From NCBI GenBank assembly GCA_018065185.1, contig JAGHTU010000046.1, positions 1-64,000 on the forward strand: 64,000 bases of DNA, written 5' to 3'. The notes below the pieces were generated by a model. That model ran no database searches, had not been told where the DNA came from, and saw nothing but the letters and a program-made list of their open reading frames with translations. Position numbers and translations under genes: made by a program. How positions within the stretch are numbered: position 1 is the first letter of the stretch; every line of letters starts with the position of its first letter. This DNA comes from Candidatus Equicola faecalis (GTDB taxonomy: Bacteria; Bacteroidota; Bacteroidia; Bacteroidales; Bacteroidaceae). Below, piece after piece: positions 37,299 to 47,045 of this stretch.

Positions 37299-40070
37299 AT
37301 GAATAAAGACACAGAAAAACGGGTGAAAGCCTTTGTTGAACGTTGGAGAGGCAGAGGATATGAAAAGGGAGAAAGTCAGCCGTTCTGGTTGGATCTTCTT
37401 CAGACTGTACAGGGAGTGGAACGACCATACGATATAGTTTCTTTCGAGAATCAGGTGAAGCTCAGTAGCACCAGTTTTATTGATGCTTATATCGAGCCCA
37501 CTCACACACTCATCGAGCAGAAGTCCATCGACAAAGACCTTCGCAAGCCCATTCCGCAGAGCGACGGCTCTCTGCTAAAACCATTCGAGCAGGCAAAACG
37601 TTACAACAACGAACTGCCGTATTCCAAGCGTGCTCGTTGGATGGTGATATGCAACTTCAAGGAATTTCACGTCTATGACATGGAGAACCCTCACAGCGAA
37701 CCGGAGGTTATCTTGCTGGAAAACTTGGAAAAGGAATATTACCGCCTGAGATTTCTCACCGAGACAAAAGACGTGCATTTGCAAAAAGAGCTTGAAGTGT
37801 CGATGAAGGCTGGCGATATTATCGGCGAGATTTACGACGAGTTGTTGAAAGAATACCGCAATCCTGATTCTGACGAGACCTTGAAAAGTCTGAACGTGCT
37901 TTGTGTGCGATTGGTGTTTTGCTTGTATGCTGAGGATGCTGGCATCTTCGGTAAGCACGATATGTTTCACGACTATTTGGTGAAATATAAACCGGGCGAG
38001 GGCGACATGCGCCGTGCACTTATCGACCTGTTTCGTGTGCTGAACACTCCCGAGAGTGAGCGTGACCCGTATTTGAACGATGACCTTTTGGCTTTCCCTT
38101 ACTGCAATGGTGGATTGTTTGCCGATGAAACGGTTGAGATTCCGCGTTTCAACGACAAGATAGCACATCTGCTTTTGCAAAATGCGAGCCTTGATTTTGA
38201 TTGGAGCCAGATTAGTCCTACTATCTTCGGTGCCGTCTTTGAGAGCACGCTCAACCCCGAGACGCGTCGTAGTGGCGGAATGCACTATACTTCGATAAAG
38301 AACATACACAAGGTGATAGACCCTTTGTTCCTTGATGACTTGCGCCAAGAGTTTGAGAGCATCAAGGGAGAACGTTTGGAACGCACTCGTCGCACTCATC
38401 TTGATGCTTTCCACGACAAGTTGGCAAGTCTTACGTTTCTTGACCCTGCTTGCGGTAGTGGCAATTTCTTGACGGAGACTTACCTTTCGTTGCGCCGATT
38501 GGAAAATGAGGTGATATTGGAAAAGAGTAAGGGTGAGAGTTTTCTTGGGTTTGAGAATCCGATAAAGGTAGATATTCATCAGTTTTATGGTATAGAGATT
38601 AACGACTTTGCTGTCTCCACAGCCACCACTGCTCTTTGGATTGCCGAGTCGCAGATGATGAGCGAGACGGAGAAGATTATACACAAAGACCTTGATATGT
38701 TGCCGTTGAAGAGTTATCACAACATCCACGAGGGCAACGCCTTGCGTATGGATTGGAACGACGTTATCCCTGCTTCGGAACTGTCCTACATTATGGGCAA
38801 TCCGCCGTTTGTGGGGCATCAAAATAGAAATAAAGCACAAATAGAAGATATGGATGTTGCCTTTCATGATTTTGAAACATACGGAAAACTTGATTACGTA
38901 TCCGCTTGGTACAAAATGGCAGCAGATTATATGCAAGAAACAGACATTCAGGCGGCTTTTGTTTCAACAAATTCCATTTGTCAAGGTGAGTCCGTTTCTG
39001 TTATGTGGGAACCACTTTTTACTAAAAGAAATTTGCAGATTCAATATGCGTGGCGTTCCTTTATTTGGGATAGTGAGGCAAGTTTGAAGGCACACGTTCA
39101 TTGCGTTATTGTAGGTTTCAGCGTTGCGCCAAATAATAAGCCTAAATATATTTTTCAAAGTGAACAAAAGAAAGAAGTAAAAAATATTAATGGATATTTA
39201 TTGGATGCTCCAAATGTATTTATTCAGGGTAGAGGAAATGTCTTAACAAATGGATTGCCTTTAATGACAAAAGGTAGTCAACCTACAGATGGTGGTAACT
39301 TAATTTTATCAGTTGAAGAAAGAAACGACATTCTTAAAAAATATCCCAATGCTGATGATTTTATAAAGCAATATATAGGTGCTGATGATTTTATTAACAA
39401 TAAATTGCGCTATTGTTTGTGGTTAAAAGATGTGGAACCTTCGAAATTTAGGCATATTCCACAAATTATGGAACGATTAGAAAAAGTTGCAAACTTACGC
39501 AAAAATAGTCCAACAAAATCTGTACAATTTGATGCGTTCACTCCATATTTATTTACTCAAATAAGACAACCAGAATCAATGTATTTAGTTGTTCCTGAAA
39601 CATCTTCAGAACGCAGAAAATATATTCCTATGGGTTTTGTTAGCCCAAATATTATATGTAGTAATGCTATTCGGTTTATTCCAAATGCAACATTATATTT
39701 GTTTGGTGTATTAACTTCAAATGTTCATAATGCATGGATGCGTGCCGTTTGTGGAAGATTAAAAAGCGATTATCGATACTCCCCATATATTTACAACAAC
39801 TTCCCTTGGCCTAATCCAAGCGAAGAACAAAAAGCAAAGATAGAGCAGACGGCACAAGCTATTCTTGACGCTCGCGCACTATACCCTGACTCATCACTTG
39901 CCGACCTATATGACGAGGTGGCGATGCCTCCAGAACTGCGCAAGGCACACCAGCAAAACGACCGCGCCGTGATGGAAGCCTACGGATTCCCTGTAAGTCG
40001 CGACTTTACCGAAAGCGACTGCGTGGCAGAACTCTTCAAAATGTACCAAATCCTCACAGGTGATAATTAA
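37299..40070 (+). CDS. MmeI-like single-chain restriction-modification enzyme (type IIG/IIL)
   Basis: A 923-residue protein combining nuclease and N6-adenine methyltransferase. The N-terminal PD-(D/E)xK site is likely D62, with E73 and K75 in LIEQKS. A helical connector follows, then SAM motif I FLDPACGSGNFLTETY (about 378-392) and motif IV IMGNPPF (about 500-506), the gamma-class order. The C-terminal third should hold the target-recognition domain. DNA from about 38819 to 39790 is clearly AT-richer than the flanks, consistent with exchange of this part. No separate methylase or specificity gene is nearby, as expected for this type. The recognition site cannot be predicted. Confidence 0.88.
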   Translation: MNKDTEKRVKAFVERWRGRGYEKGESQPFWLDLLQTVQGVERPYDIVSFENQVKLSSTSFIDAYIEPTHTLIEQKSIDKDLRKPIPQSDGSLLKPFEQAKRYNNELPYSKRARWMVICNFKEFHVYDMENPHSEPEVILLENLEKEYYRLRFLTETKDVHLQKELEVSMKAGDIIGEIYDELLKEYRNPDSDETLKSLNVLCVRLVFCLYAEDAGIFGKHDMFHDYLVKYKPGEGDMRRALIDLFRVLNTPESERDPYLNDDLLAFPYCNGGLFADETVEIPRFNDKIAHLLLQNASLDFDWSQISPTIFGAVFESTLNPETRRSGGMHYTSIKNIHKVIDPLFLDDLRQEFESIKGERLERTRRTHLDAFHDKLASLTFLDPACGSGNFLTETYLSLRRLENEVILEKSKGESFLGFENPIKVDIHQFYGIEINDFAVSTATTALWIAESQMMSETEKIIHKDLDMLPLKSYHNIHEGNALRMDWNDVIPASELSYIMGNPPFVGHQNRNKAQIEDMDVAFHDFETYGKLDYVSAWYKMAADYMQETDIQAAFVSTNSICQGESVSVMWEPLFTKRNLQIQYAWRSFIWDSEASLKAHVHCVIVGFSVAPNNKPKYIFQSEQKKEVKNINGYLLDAPNVFIQGRGNVLTNGLPLMTKGSQPTDGGNLILSVEERNDILKKYPNADDFIKQYIGADDFINNKLRYCLWLKDVEPSKFRHIPQIMERLEKVANLRKNSPTKSVQFDAFTPYLFTQIRQPESMYLVVPETSSERRKYIPMGFVSPNIICSNAIRFIPNATLYLFGVLTSNVHNAWMRAVCGRLKSDYRYSPYIYNNFPWPNPSEEQKAKIEQTAQAILDARALYPDSSLADLYDEVAMPPELRKAHQQNDRAVMEAYGFPVSRDFTESDCVAELFKMYQILTGDN

Positions 40071-40090
40071 AAACCCATTCTAAACTTTTC

Positions 40091-40123
40091 TTTGTCAGAT
40101 TGAAATAAAATATTGTAATTTTG
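40091..40123 (+). promoter_or_regulatory. Possible promoter before the zeta-like fragment and dapB
   Basis: TTTG (40091-40094), a 21-base spacer and TAATTTTG (40116-40123). The -7 element lies only 9 bases from ATG 40133, implying an almost leaderless transcript or that dapB is the real target. Confidence 0.45.
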
Positions 40124-40132
40124 CAAAAGAAT

Positions 40133-40384
40133 ATGGACAAGACGTTGTACATAATAGCAGGATGTAATGGGGCTGGAAAGACAACAGCTTCAATGAATAT
40201 AAGTCTTATGTCGGAAGAGGATAGAAAAAAACTGATAAAAGGTTTGGAATTGTCATCATACAAGACACTCCGTCGGAAGGCGATGCTCAATGAGGATGTC
40301 GTACAGTCTGATGAAGACGGCAATATGGTGATAATGCCAGCACGTGCAGTATTTACCAAATTGTATAATGAACCCGTGCCTTAG
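40133..40384 (+). pseudogene. Zeta-toxin-like kinase remnant
   Basis: Reads MDKTLYIIAGCNGAGKTTASMNISLMSEED, a clear P-loop (GCNGAGKTT) of the zeta-toxin/UDP-GlcNAc-kinase-like family, but the frame closes after 83 residues; family members have about 190 or more. The catalytic and substrate-binding parts after the first helix are missing, and the remainder (SDEDGNMVIMPARAVFTKLYNE) is not a recognised domain. No antitoxin gene is adjacent. I read it as a decayed gene; a genuine small P-loop protein is the alternative. ATG 40133 is used because the track start at 40121 is a TTG. Confidence 0.55.
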
Positions 40385-40404
40385 GGCAAAAAATACACAT
40401 CACC

Positions 40405-41106
40405 ATGCGAATAGCATTAATAGGTTACGGCAAGATGGGACACATGATTGAAGAGGTGGCTCTTCAGCGTGGGCATGAAGTCGTGTGCAGGATAGATGTG
40501 CAGAATCAGGACGACTTTGACAGTCCGGGATTTCTCTCTGCCGACGTAGCAATAGAATTTACCTCACCATCATCGGCATACGGAAACTGTATGCGTGCCT
40601 TTGAGAAAGGCGTAAAGGTGGTGAGTGGCACTACTGGATGGCTGTCGCAACACCGCGAGGCGATGGAAGAGCTCTGCCGTGACGGTAAGCACACGCTGTT
40701 TTGGGCAAGTAACTTCAGCGTGGGAGTAGCCATCTTCTCGGCTGTGAACAGGTATCTGGCACGTCTAATGAACGACTTTCCGCAGTATGACGTGAAAATG
40801 AGTGAGACACATCATGTGCATAAACTTGATGCACCCTCAGGGACAGCCCTTACACTCGCTTCACAGATAGAGAGCGAGATAGAACGGGTGGAACGGGTGG
40901 AGATTACATCCGTGCGCGAAGGCGAAGTGCCGGGCATACACTCCGTGTCGTATGATTCAGATGCTGATATGATCACCATCACGCACGATGCACACTCGCG
41001 ACGTGGCTTTGCCCTCGGCGCTGTGATGGCAGCAGAATACACCATAGAGCATACAGGCATGCTCGGAATGGAGGACTTGTTTAAGGTGATAAAAATTGAT
41101 AATTGA
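40405..41106 (+). CDS. dapB: 4-hydroxy-tetrahydrodipicolinate reductase DapB
   Basis: NAD(P)H-dependent step of lysine and meso-DAP synthesis. The nucleotide loop is RIALIGYGKMGHMIEEVA, the central motif VVSGTTGWL, and the active site ETHHVHKLDAPSGTALTLA, with the catalytic histidine and lysine intact. At 233 residues it is slightly short but complete, as in other Bacteroidales. It supplies meso-DAP used by MurE. The signal peptidase gene lepB starts 25 bases downstream after an AATTGATAATTGACAATTGATAATTG-type simple repeat. Confidence 0.94.
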   Translation: MRIALIGYGKMGHMIEEVALQRGHEVVCRIDVQNQDDFDSPGFLSADVAIEFTSPSSAYGNCMRAFEKGVKVVSGTTGWLSQHREAMEELCRDGKHTLFWASNFSVGVAIFSAVNRYLARLMNDFPQYDVKMSETHHVHKLDAPSGTALTLASQIESEIERVERVEITSVREGEVPGIHSVSYDSDADMITITHDAHSRRGFALGAVMAAEYTIEHTGMLGMEDLFKVIKIDN

Positions 41107-41131
41107 CAATTGATAATTGATAATTCGTTAG

Positions 41132-42556
41132 ATGGAAGATTTACAGAAAAAGAATTTTAATAAGAAGGTGCAATGGACGAAATTCATTATCGTGCTTGTG
41201 TTGTATCTCATCTTTTTATATTGGATAAATGGATGGTGGGGACTGCTGGTGGTGCCTTTCATCTACGACGTATATATCACAAAGAAGATAAGGTGGACAT
41301 GGTGGAAAGATGCAGAGAAGCCCATCCGCGTAGTGATGAGTTGGGTAGATGCCATCGTTTTCGCGTTGATAGCAGTATATTTTGTCAATCTGTATTTCTT
41401 CCAGAATTACGAGATACCGTCATCGTCGCTTGAAAAGTCGCTCCTCACAGGCGATTATCTCTTTGTGAGCAAGGTGCATTACGGTCCACGAAAGCCAATG
41501 ACGCCACTCACTATGCCACTCACACAACACACCATGCCCGTGACCGGCACAAAGAGTTACATCGACTGGCCACAATGGGATTATGAGCGCGTGAAAGGAC
41601 TCGGCAAGGTGGAGCTGAATGATATCGTGGTGTTCAACTATCCTGCCGGTGATTCCATACTTGAAAACCCACAATATCAGGCTGCCGACTACTATCAGAT
41701 ATGTTACAGCTTCGGGTCGCAGATAATGGGAAATCCTAACCCTGACGACGTGCAGAAGAAAGACCTTCCTGCCTTTTACGAGAAGATGTATCAAACCGGA
41801 CGTGCCTATCTTGCAGATAATCCGAATGAATACGGCAACATCATCGCACGACCTGTTGACCGTCGTGAGAACTATGTGAAACGCTGTGTGGGACTGCCGG
41901 GGCAGACGATACAGATAAAAAACCGCATCGTCTATCTCAACGGCAAGGCGAATAAAGAGCCAGACGAGGTGCAATACACCTATCATGTGGCTCTGAAACA
42001 AAACCTGCCGGACGAACTGATGGCAGAGCTCGGCATCAGTAATGAAGACCTTGAATCGCTGAATTCAACAGGTGTGATGCCACTAACGAAGAAGACCGTC
42101 CGCGCCCTGCGGGCAAGAAAAGATATTGTGGATAGCATAACGCTGAACACCACGTCATACATAGGCGAGGTATATCCGCTGAATGCCAACACCCACTGGA
42201 CACGCGACAACTACGGTCCGCTGTGGATACCACAGCGAGGCAAGAGTATAAGCCTCACGCTCGACAATCTGCCGATGTATGAACGCCCGATACGCGTGTA
42301 TGAGGGTAACGACCTGAAAGTGAAGAACGGGAAAATCTTCATCAACGGCAAGCAGACATCATTCTATACATTTAAGATGGACTACTACTGGATGATGGGT
42401 GACAACCGCCATAACTCTGCCGACTCACGCTATTGGGGTTTCGTACCAGAAGACCATATCGTGGGTAAACCGCTGTTCATCTGGCTCTCTATTGACCCTG
42501 ACGGACGAGGCATAAGATGGAACAGAATACTGCGCTGGGTGGATAATATCAAGTGA
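41132..42556 (+). CDS. lepB: Signal peptidase I
   Basis: Membrane serine protease removing signal peptides from exported proteins. Two or three membrane helices lie in the first 90 residues. The catalytic serine is in [19 protein letters not shown] (probably S99, at the place of the usual GSM), the lysine in [12 protein letters not shown], and the C-terminal box is [19 protein letters not shown]. At 474 residues it is larger than the E. coli enzyme because of an insert between boxes B and D, a known feature of Bacteroidetes forms. It lies downstream of dapB. Confidence 0.93.
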   Translation: MEDLQKKNFNKKVQWTKFIIVLVLYLIFLYWINGWWGLLVVPFIYDVYITKKIRWTWWKDAEKPIRVVMSWVDAIVFALIAVYFVNLYFFQNYEIPSSSLEKSLLTGDYLFVSKVHYGPRKPMTPLTMPLTQHTMPVTGTKSYIDWPQWDYERVKGLGKVELNDIVVFNYPAGDSILENPQYQAADYYQICYSFGSQIMGNPNPDDVQKKDLPAFYEKMYQTGRAYLADNPNEYGNIIARPVDRRENYVKRCVGLPGQTIQIKNRIVYLNGKANKEPDEVQYTYHVALKQNLPDELMAELGISNEDLESLNSTGVMPLTKKTVRALRARKDIVDSITLNTTSYIGEVYPLNANTHWTRDNYGPLWIPQRGKSISLTLDNLPMYERPIRVYEGNDLKVKNGKIFINGKQTSFYTFKMDYYWMMGDNRHNSADSRYWGFVPEDHIVGKPLFIWLSIDPDGRGIRWNRILRWVDNIK

Positions 42557-42634
42557 TGGTGTATAATTGATACGGTTATGACGCACTTTGCATCAAGTTT
42601 GATAACAAATATACAATTAAAAACATAAAAAGTC

Positions 42635-45439
42635 TTGACTTGGAAAACTAATTTGGAAGAGACGAAACAGCACTACCTCTCGTGGTGGAACCATCGGGGA
42701 GTGGTGCTCAATATGTGGGAACATTTTCAAGAGGGCGTCACGCCTCATGCCGATGTGCCACAGCCGCCGTCTCCAAAGGATAATCATCAGAAATGGTTTG
42801 ACCCGAAGTGGCGAGCAGAGTATCTTGACTGGTACGTGGCACATAGTTGCCTTGATGCCGACATCCTGCCTGTGGCAAATACGCAACTCGGACCGGGGTC
42901 GCTGGCTGCCATCCTCGGAGCACGTTACGAAGGTGGTGACGACACGATATGGATACATCCTGACCCTGATTATACTGATGATTTCCGTTTCGATGCCAGT
43001 CACCCTAATTACCTGCTTCATAAACAGCTCCTAACAGAGTGTAAGAAGAAGGCAGAGGGGCATTATTATGTCGGTATGCCCGACCTGATGGAAGGACTTG
43101 ACGTGCTTGCAGCCATGAAAGGGACAGACCATGTGCTGACAGACCTCGTGACGCAACCGGAAGTGGTGGAGAGCCAGATGCAACGCATCAACGACATCTA
43201 TTTCCGCGTCTTTGATGAACTCTATGAGATAATCCGTGAAGGAAGGGAGATGGCTTTCTGTTATTTCTCCTCATGGGCACCGGACAAGATGACGAAACTG
43301 CAATGTGACATATCCACGATGATATCGCCTGACGACTATAGGCGATTCGTACAGCCTTTTATCCGCCAACAATGTCAGCGCATACCTTACACGCTGTATC
43401 ATCTTGACGGCGTGGGGGCAATGCATCATCTGCCAGCCCTGCTTGAGATAGACGAACTGTCAGCCGTGCAGTGGACACCGGGCGTTGGGGAACCGCAGGG
43501 AGGTTCGCCACGTTGGTACGACCTTTACCGCCGTGTGCTCGCAGCAGGGAAGAGCATTATGGCATGTCATCTAAAAGTGGATGAGATAAAACCATTACTT
43601 GATAATATAGGAACTGATGGAGTACATCTTGAAGTTGATTTTAATAACCAACAGGAAGTAGAAGAAGCTATGAAAATCGTAGAAGACTTTAACACACATT
43701 CAAGTGCATGCACTTGTGGGTGTAGCGAAACACAAAAGCGTGAGAACATGCTGAGTCCGCAACAGGCCGACCTTGAAGGCGAAATGAAGAAACGTATTCT
43801 TGTGCTTGATGGGGCGCAAGGGACGACAATACAACAGTACAAACTGACAGAAGAACAATATCGTGGCAGTCAGTTTGCTGATTTCAACGGTACGCTGAAA
43901 GGGTGCAACGACCTTCTGAACCTAACCAATCCGGGTGTTTGTGTAGATGTTCACAGACGTTTTGTAGAGGCAGGTGCAGAGATTATCTCTACACACACAT
44001 TCAATGCACAACGCATATCTCTGAAGGGATTTCACATGGAAAACCGTGTTCGCGACATCAACATTGCAGCATGTGCCATAGCAAAAGGTATTGCCGGTTT
44101 CTATTCTACTCTGGAAAAGCCGATTTTCGTTGCTGGAGATATCGGTCCTACACCTAAATGCGTGTCTATTGGAGACATATCTAAAGAAGAATTGTATGAT
44201 GCATACTTTGAACAGATACAGGCACTTGTGGATGGTGGTGTTGACTGCTTGCTGATAGGGACTATATTTGATACGGAAAATGCAAAGATAGCACTTGAAG
44301 CATTCAAGAAGACAGGTAGTAAGATACCTGTCATTATGAGTTTTACTCTTAAAGACCCGAAAGGTTACAACATGCTCGGGCAGGACCTGCTGGCATTTAT
44401 GCTGTCGCTGAAGGATGAACCGGTCATGGCTGTGGGACTGAACTGCTCGCTCGGTGCCGAACAGATGATTCCTTTCCTGAGAAAGATTTCAGCCACTGTA
44501 CCGCAGTATGTCATTGCTTTCCCTAATGCCGGACTGCCTGATAAGGACGGGAAGTATGCTCAGACGCCGAAGATGATGCAGAAAGCCGTATGGCCACTCG
44601 TTGACGAACATCTTGTAAACATCATTGGTGGATGCTGTGGCACGGATGACGGTCATATAAAAGAAATTGCAAAACTCGTTCAGGTGGATGATGGTATATT
44701 CATTTCACCACGCGTTCCGAATGGTACAGCTTCACTTCAAACATTGGTTAAAGAAGATGAGGTTAGCAAATCTCTCCTTTCAGGAGGAGATTCAGAGGAG
44801 GCTTTGACGGAATCATCAGCTCTGTTTGATGCTATCGTCAAGGGTAAGGCTCCTGAAGCAGTGGCTGCAACAAAGGAGAAAATCTCTGCTGGTGCAGACC
44901 CACAGGAGATTATCAATACCGAAATGATTAAGGCGATGAGCGAAGTGGGCAGACAATTTGAAGAAGGCACGGCTTTCGTTCCGCAACTGCTTATGGCAGC
45001 ACGTGCGATGAAAGCCGCACTCGAAATCCTGAAACCATTGATGGCAGGTAAGGAGACCATCTCACTTGGGCGTATCGTCATCGGTACGGTGAAGGGCGAC
45101 CTCCACGACATCGGCAAGAACCTTGTGGCATCCATGCTCGAAGGATGTGGCTTTGAGGTGTTCAACATTGGTATTGATGTTACGGCAGAAAAGTTTATCG
45201 AAGAAATCAAGGTACATGATGCTGATGCCGTGTGTATGAGTGCGTTGCTCACCACCACGATGCCATATATGAAAGAGGTCATCGCTGCCATCAACGCGGC
45301 AGGACTGCGTCAGAGAGTGAAGATAATGGTGGGTGGTGCTCCACTCACACAGGAGTTCTGCGATGAGATAGGTGCTGACGGATATAGCGACAATGCGAAC
45401 TCAGCCGTGGCATTAGCAAAGAAATTATTAAATAAGTGA
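42635..45439 (+). CDS. Three-module corrinoid methyltransferase fusion: URO-D-like, homocysteine methyltransferase, B12-binding
   Basis: A 934-residue fusion. Residues 1-350 are a uroporphyrinogen-decarboxylase-type TIM barrel (GMPDLMEGLDVLAAMKGTD, YTLYHLDGVGAMHHLPALL), the fold of MtaA/MtbA/CmuA-type methyltransferases. A short Cys-rich linker (ACTCGCSE, about 358-365) leads to a MetH-like homocysteine domain, 387-683, starting ILVLDGAQGTTIQQ, with zinc cysteines in GLNCSLGAEQ (C604) and GGCCGT (C667, C668). Residues 715-934 are a corrinoid protein: a four-helix cap, then GTVKGDLHDIGKNLV, with DxHxxG and axial His824. The folate-binding and AdoMet-reactivation modules of MetH are missing. 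It probably makes methionine from a non-folate methyl donor. No in-frame ATG exists upstream, so the start is TTG 42635. Confidence 0.88.
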   Translation: MTWKTNLEETKQHYLSWWNHRGVVLNMWEHFQEGVTPHADVPQPPSPKDNHQKWFDPKWRAEYLDWYVAHSCLDADILPVANTQLGPGSLAAILGARYEGGDDTIWIHPDPDYTDDFRFDASHPNYLLHKQLLTECKKKAEGHYYVGMPDLMEGLDVLAAMKGTDHVLTDLVTQPEVVESQMQRINDIYFRVFDELYEIIREGREMAFCYFSSWAPDKMTKLQCDISTMISPDDYRRFVQPFIRQQCQRIPYTLYHLDGVGAMHHLPALLEIDELSAVQWTPGVGEPQGGSPRWYDLYRRVLAAGKSIMACHLKVDEIKPLLDNIGTDGVHLEVDFNNQQEVEEAMKIVEDFNTHSSACTCGCSETQKRENMLSPQQADLEGEMKKRILVLDGAQGTTIQQYKLTEEQYRGSQFADFNGTLKGCNDLLNLTNPGVCVDVHRRFVEAGAEIISTHTFNAQRISLKGFHMENRVRDINIAACAIAKGIAGFYSTLEKPIFVAGDIGPTPKCVSIGDISKEELYDAYFEQIQALVDGGVDCLLIGTIFDTENAKIALEAFKKTGSKIPVIMSFTLKDPKGYNMLGQDLLAFMLSLKDEPVMAVGLNCSLGAEQMIPFLRKISATVPQYVIAFPNAGLPDKDGKYAQTPKMMQKAVWPLVDEHLVNIIGGCCGTDDGHIKEIAKLVQVDDGIFISPRVPNGTASLQTLVKEDEVSKSLLSGGDSEEALTESSALFDAIVKGKAPEAVAATKEKISAGADPQEIINTEMIKAMSEVGRQFEEGTAFVPQLLMAARAMKAALEILKPLMAGKETISLGRIVIGTVKGDLHDIGKNLVASMLEGCGFEVFNIGIDVTAEKFIEEIKVHDADAVCMSALLTTTMPYMKEVIAAINAAGLRQRVKIMVGGAPLTQEFCDEIGADGYSDNANSAVALAKKLLNK

Positions 45440-45446
45440 TAGTTAA

Positions 45447-47045
45447 ATGAACTCCATAACATTCGGTACGCTTGACTGGGTGATTCTGCTCACCTATTTT
45501 GTGGTGCTCATCATCATAGGGCTTTGGGCGAGTGCAAGAAAAAAGAAAGATGAGAATCTCTTTCTTGCCAATCATTCCTTGAAATGGTATCAGATAGGTT
45601 TTTCAATGTGGGGTACAAACGTCGGTCCGTCTATGCTCATCGCTTCTGCAAGTGCAGGTTTTGCCACGGGTGTGGTGTCGGGCAACTATGCGTGGTATGC
45701 CTTTATCTTTATCGGTCTGTTGGCATTCGTGTTTGCACCGCGCTATCTGGGTGAGAAAATCTCTACGTTGCCTGAATTTATGGGCAAACGCTTCGGACAG
45801 TCCACGCGCAACATGCTCGCATGGTACACCATCGTTACCATTCTTATCTCTTGGCTTGCACTGACGCTCTTTGCAGGTGGTATTCTCATCCGTCAGGTGT
45901 TCGGCATACCGATGTGGGCATCAGCACTTATTCTGTTGGGCATATCAGTATTCTTCACCGTATTGGGCGGACTGAAGGCTGTGGCTTACACCAACGTATA
46001 TCAGATGATACTGCTCATCGTGGTATCTGCCACGCTCACCGTAGTGGGTATATGCTACCTTGGTGGTGGTTCATTCTTCGGTGGCATCAGTACGCTTGCT
46101 GACCCGGACGTAGTGCCGTCATCTTATTGGAATCTCTTTCAGCCTAATTCAGACAGGAACTACCCATGGCTGCCTGTGATGCTGGGATATATCGTTTCGG
46201 GCATGTGGTTCTGGTGTACGGATCAGAGCATGGTACAGCCTGTCCTTGCAGCAAAAAACCTGAAGGAAGGACAGCGTGGTGCCAACTTCACAGGTTGGCT
46301 GAAAATCCTTGACGTTGCAATATATATTATCCCTGGTGTTGTATGTTTTGCCCTTGCGCGTACCGGCTTCTTTGGCACAATGACAATCAATCAGGATGAT
46401 GCCTATATGACGCTTGTCACTCATCTCTTCCCAATAGGTATGGTGGGTTTGGTGATGGCTGTACTCACAGCTTCGCTTGTCAGCACTATCGGCAGCGCGT
46501 TGAATGCCCTCAGCACTGTCTTCACGATGGATATATATGTAAGAAAGTTTAATATTGGAGCTGATACCCGTCAGATTGTGCGCGTGGGTCGTATCGTAAC
46601 CATTGTCGGTGCGCTCATTTCGATAATCATCACCATTGCCATAGATAATATAAAAGGTATGGATCTGTTCAATGTCTTCCAGTCGGTGCTCAGTTTCATT
46701 GCTCCGCCGATGGCGGCAGTGTTCCTTATGGGAGTGTTCTGGAAGCGTTGCACCACAATGGCTGCCAACCTTGCACTGACCGCAGGTACGGTATTCAGCA
46801 TAGGTATGGGCATCATTTATCTTTGGGTGGTGGATGGCAGTGCATACATGCACTTTGGTATGCTCTCGTTTATCATCTTCGTCATACTGCTTGTGATGAT
46901 GACCATCACGAGTTTCCTAACTCGTGCAGAGGACAGGGAATCAATGGCTGTGATAAAGGAGAAGACATCAATAGGAGTGATAACGGCATGGATACTGCTA
47001 TCTGTTGTGATGGTGTCTTTCTATATTTTCTTTAATGGTAAATGA
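45447..47045 (+). CDS. Sodium:solute symporter (SSS/SGLT-like)
   Basis: A 532-residue polytopic protein of about 13-14 membrane helices. It starts LDWVILLTYFVVLIIIGLWAS, has the family TM segments (FSMWGTNVGPSMLIASASAG) and the sugar-transporter-like motif WFWCTDQSMVQPVLAAKN, and ends with paired hydrophobic helices. SSS proteins use the sodium gradient to import sugars, amino acids, vitamins or betaines; sequence alone leans to the SGLT branch. It starts 7 bases after the corrinoid fusion gene and so is very likely in the same operon, making it a candidate importer of the methylated substrate or its parent. Confidence 0.88.
   Translation: MNSITFGTLDWVILLTYFVVLIIIGLWASARKKKDENLFLANHSLKWYQIGFSMWGTNVGPSMLIASASAGFATGVVSGNYAWYAFIFIGLLAFVFAPRYLGEKISTLPEFMGKRFGQSTRNMLAWYTIVTILISWLALTLFAGGILIRQVFGIPMWASALILLGISVFFTVLGGLKAVAYTNVYQMILLIVVSATLTVVGICYLGGGSFFGGISTLADPDVVPSSYWNLFQPNSDRNYPWLPVMLGYIVSGMWFWCTDQSMVQPVLAAKNLKEGQRGANFTGWLKILDVAIYIIPGVVCFALARTGFFGTMTINQDDAYMTLVTHLFPIGMVGLVMAVLTASLVSTIGSALNALSTVFTMDIYVRKFNIGADTRQIVRVGRIVTIVGALISIIITIAIDNIKGMDLFNVFQSVLSFIAPPMAAVFLMGVFWKRCTTMAANLALTAGTVFSIGMGIIYLWVVDGSAYMHFGMLSFIIFVILLVMMTITSFLTRAEDRESMAVIKEKTSIGVITAWILLSVVMVSFYIFFNGK

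Noticed and set aside
37575-38936. 453-residue minus-strand ORF opposite the restriction-modification gene
   Set aside because: Long but antisense to conserved nuclease and SAM motifs; translation resembles no protein family.
42557-42634. Cobalamin riboswitch upstream of the corrinoid fusion
   Set aside because: Only 78 bases are available and no B12-box-like sequence is visible.
46149-46853. 234-residue minus-strand ORF opposite the symporter
   Set aside because: His/Cys/Thr-rich antisense shadow of a membrane protein gene.
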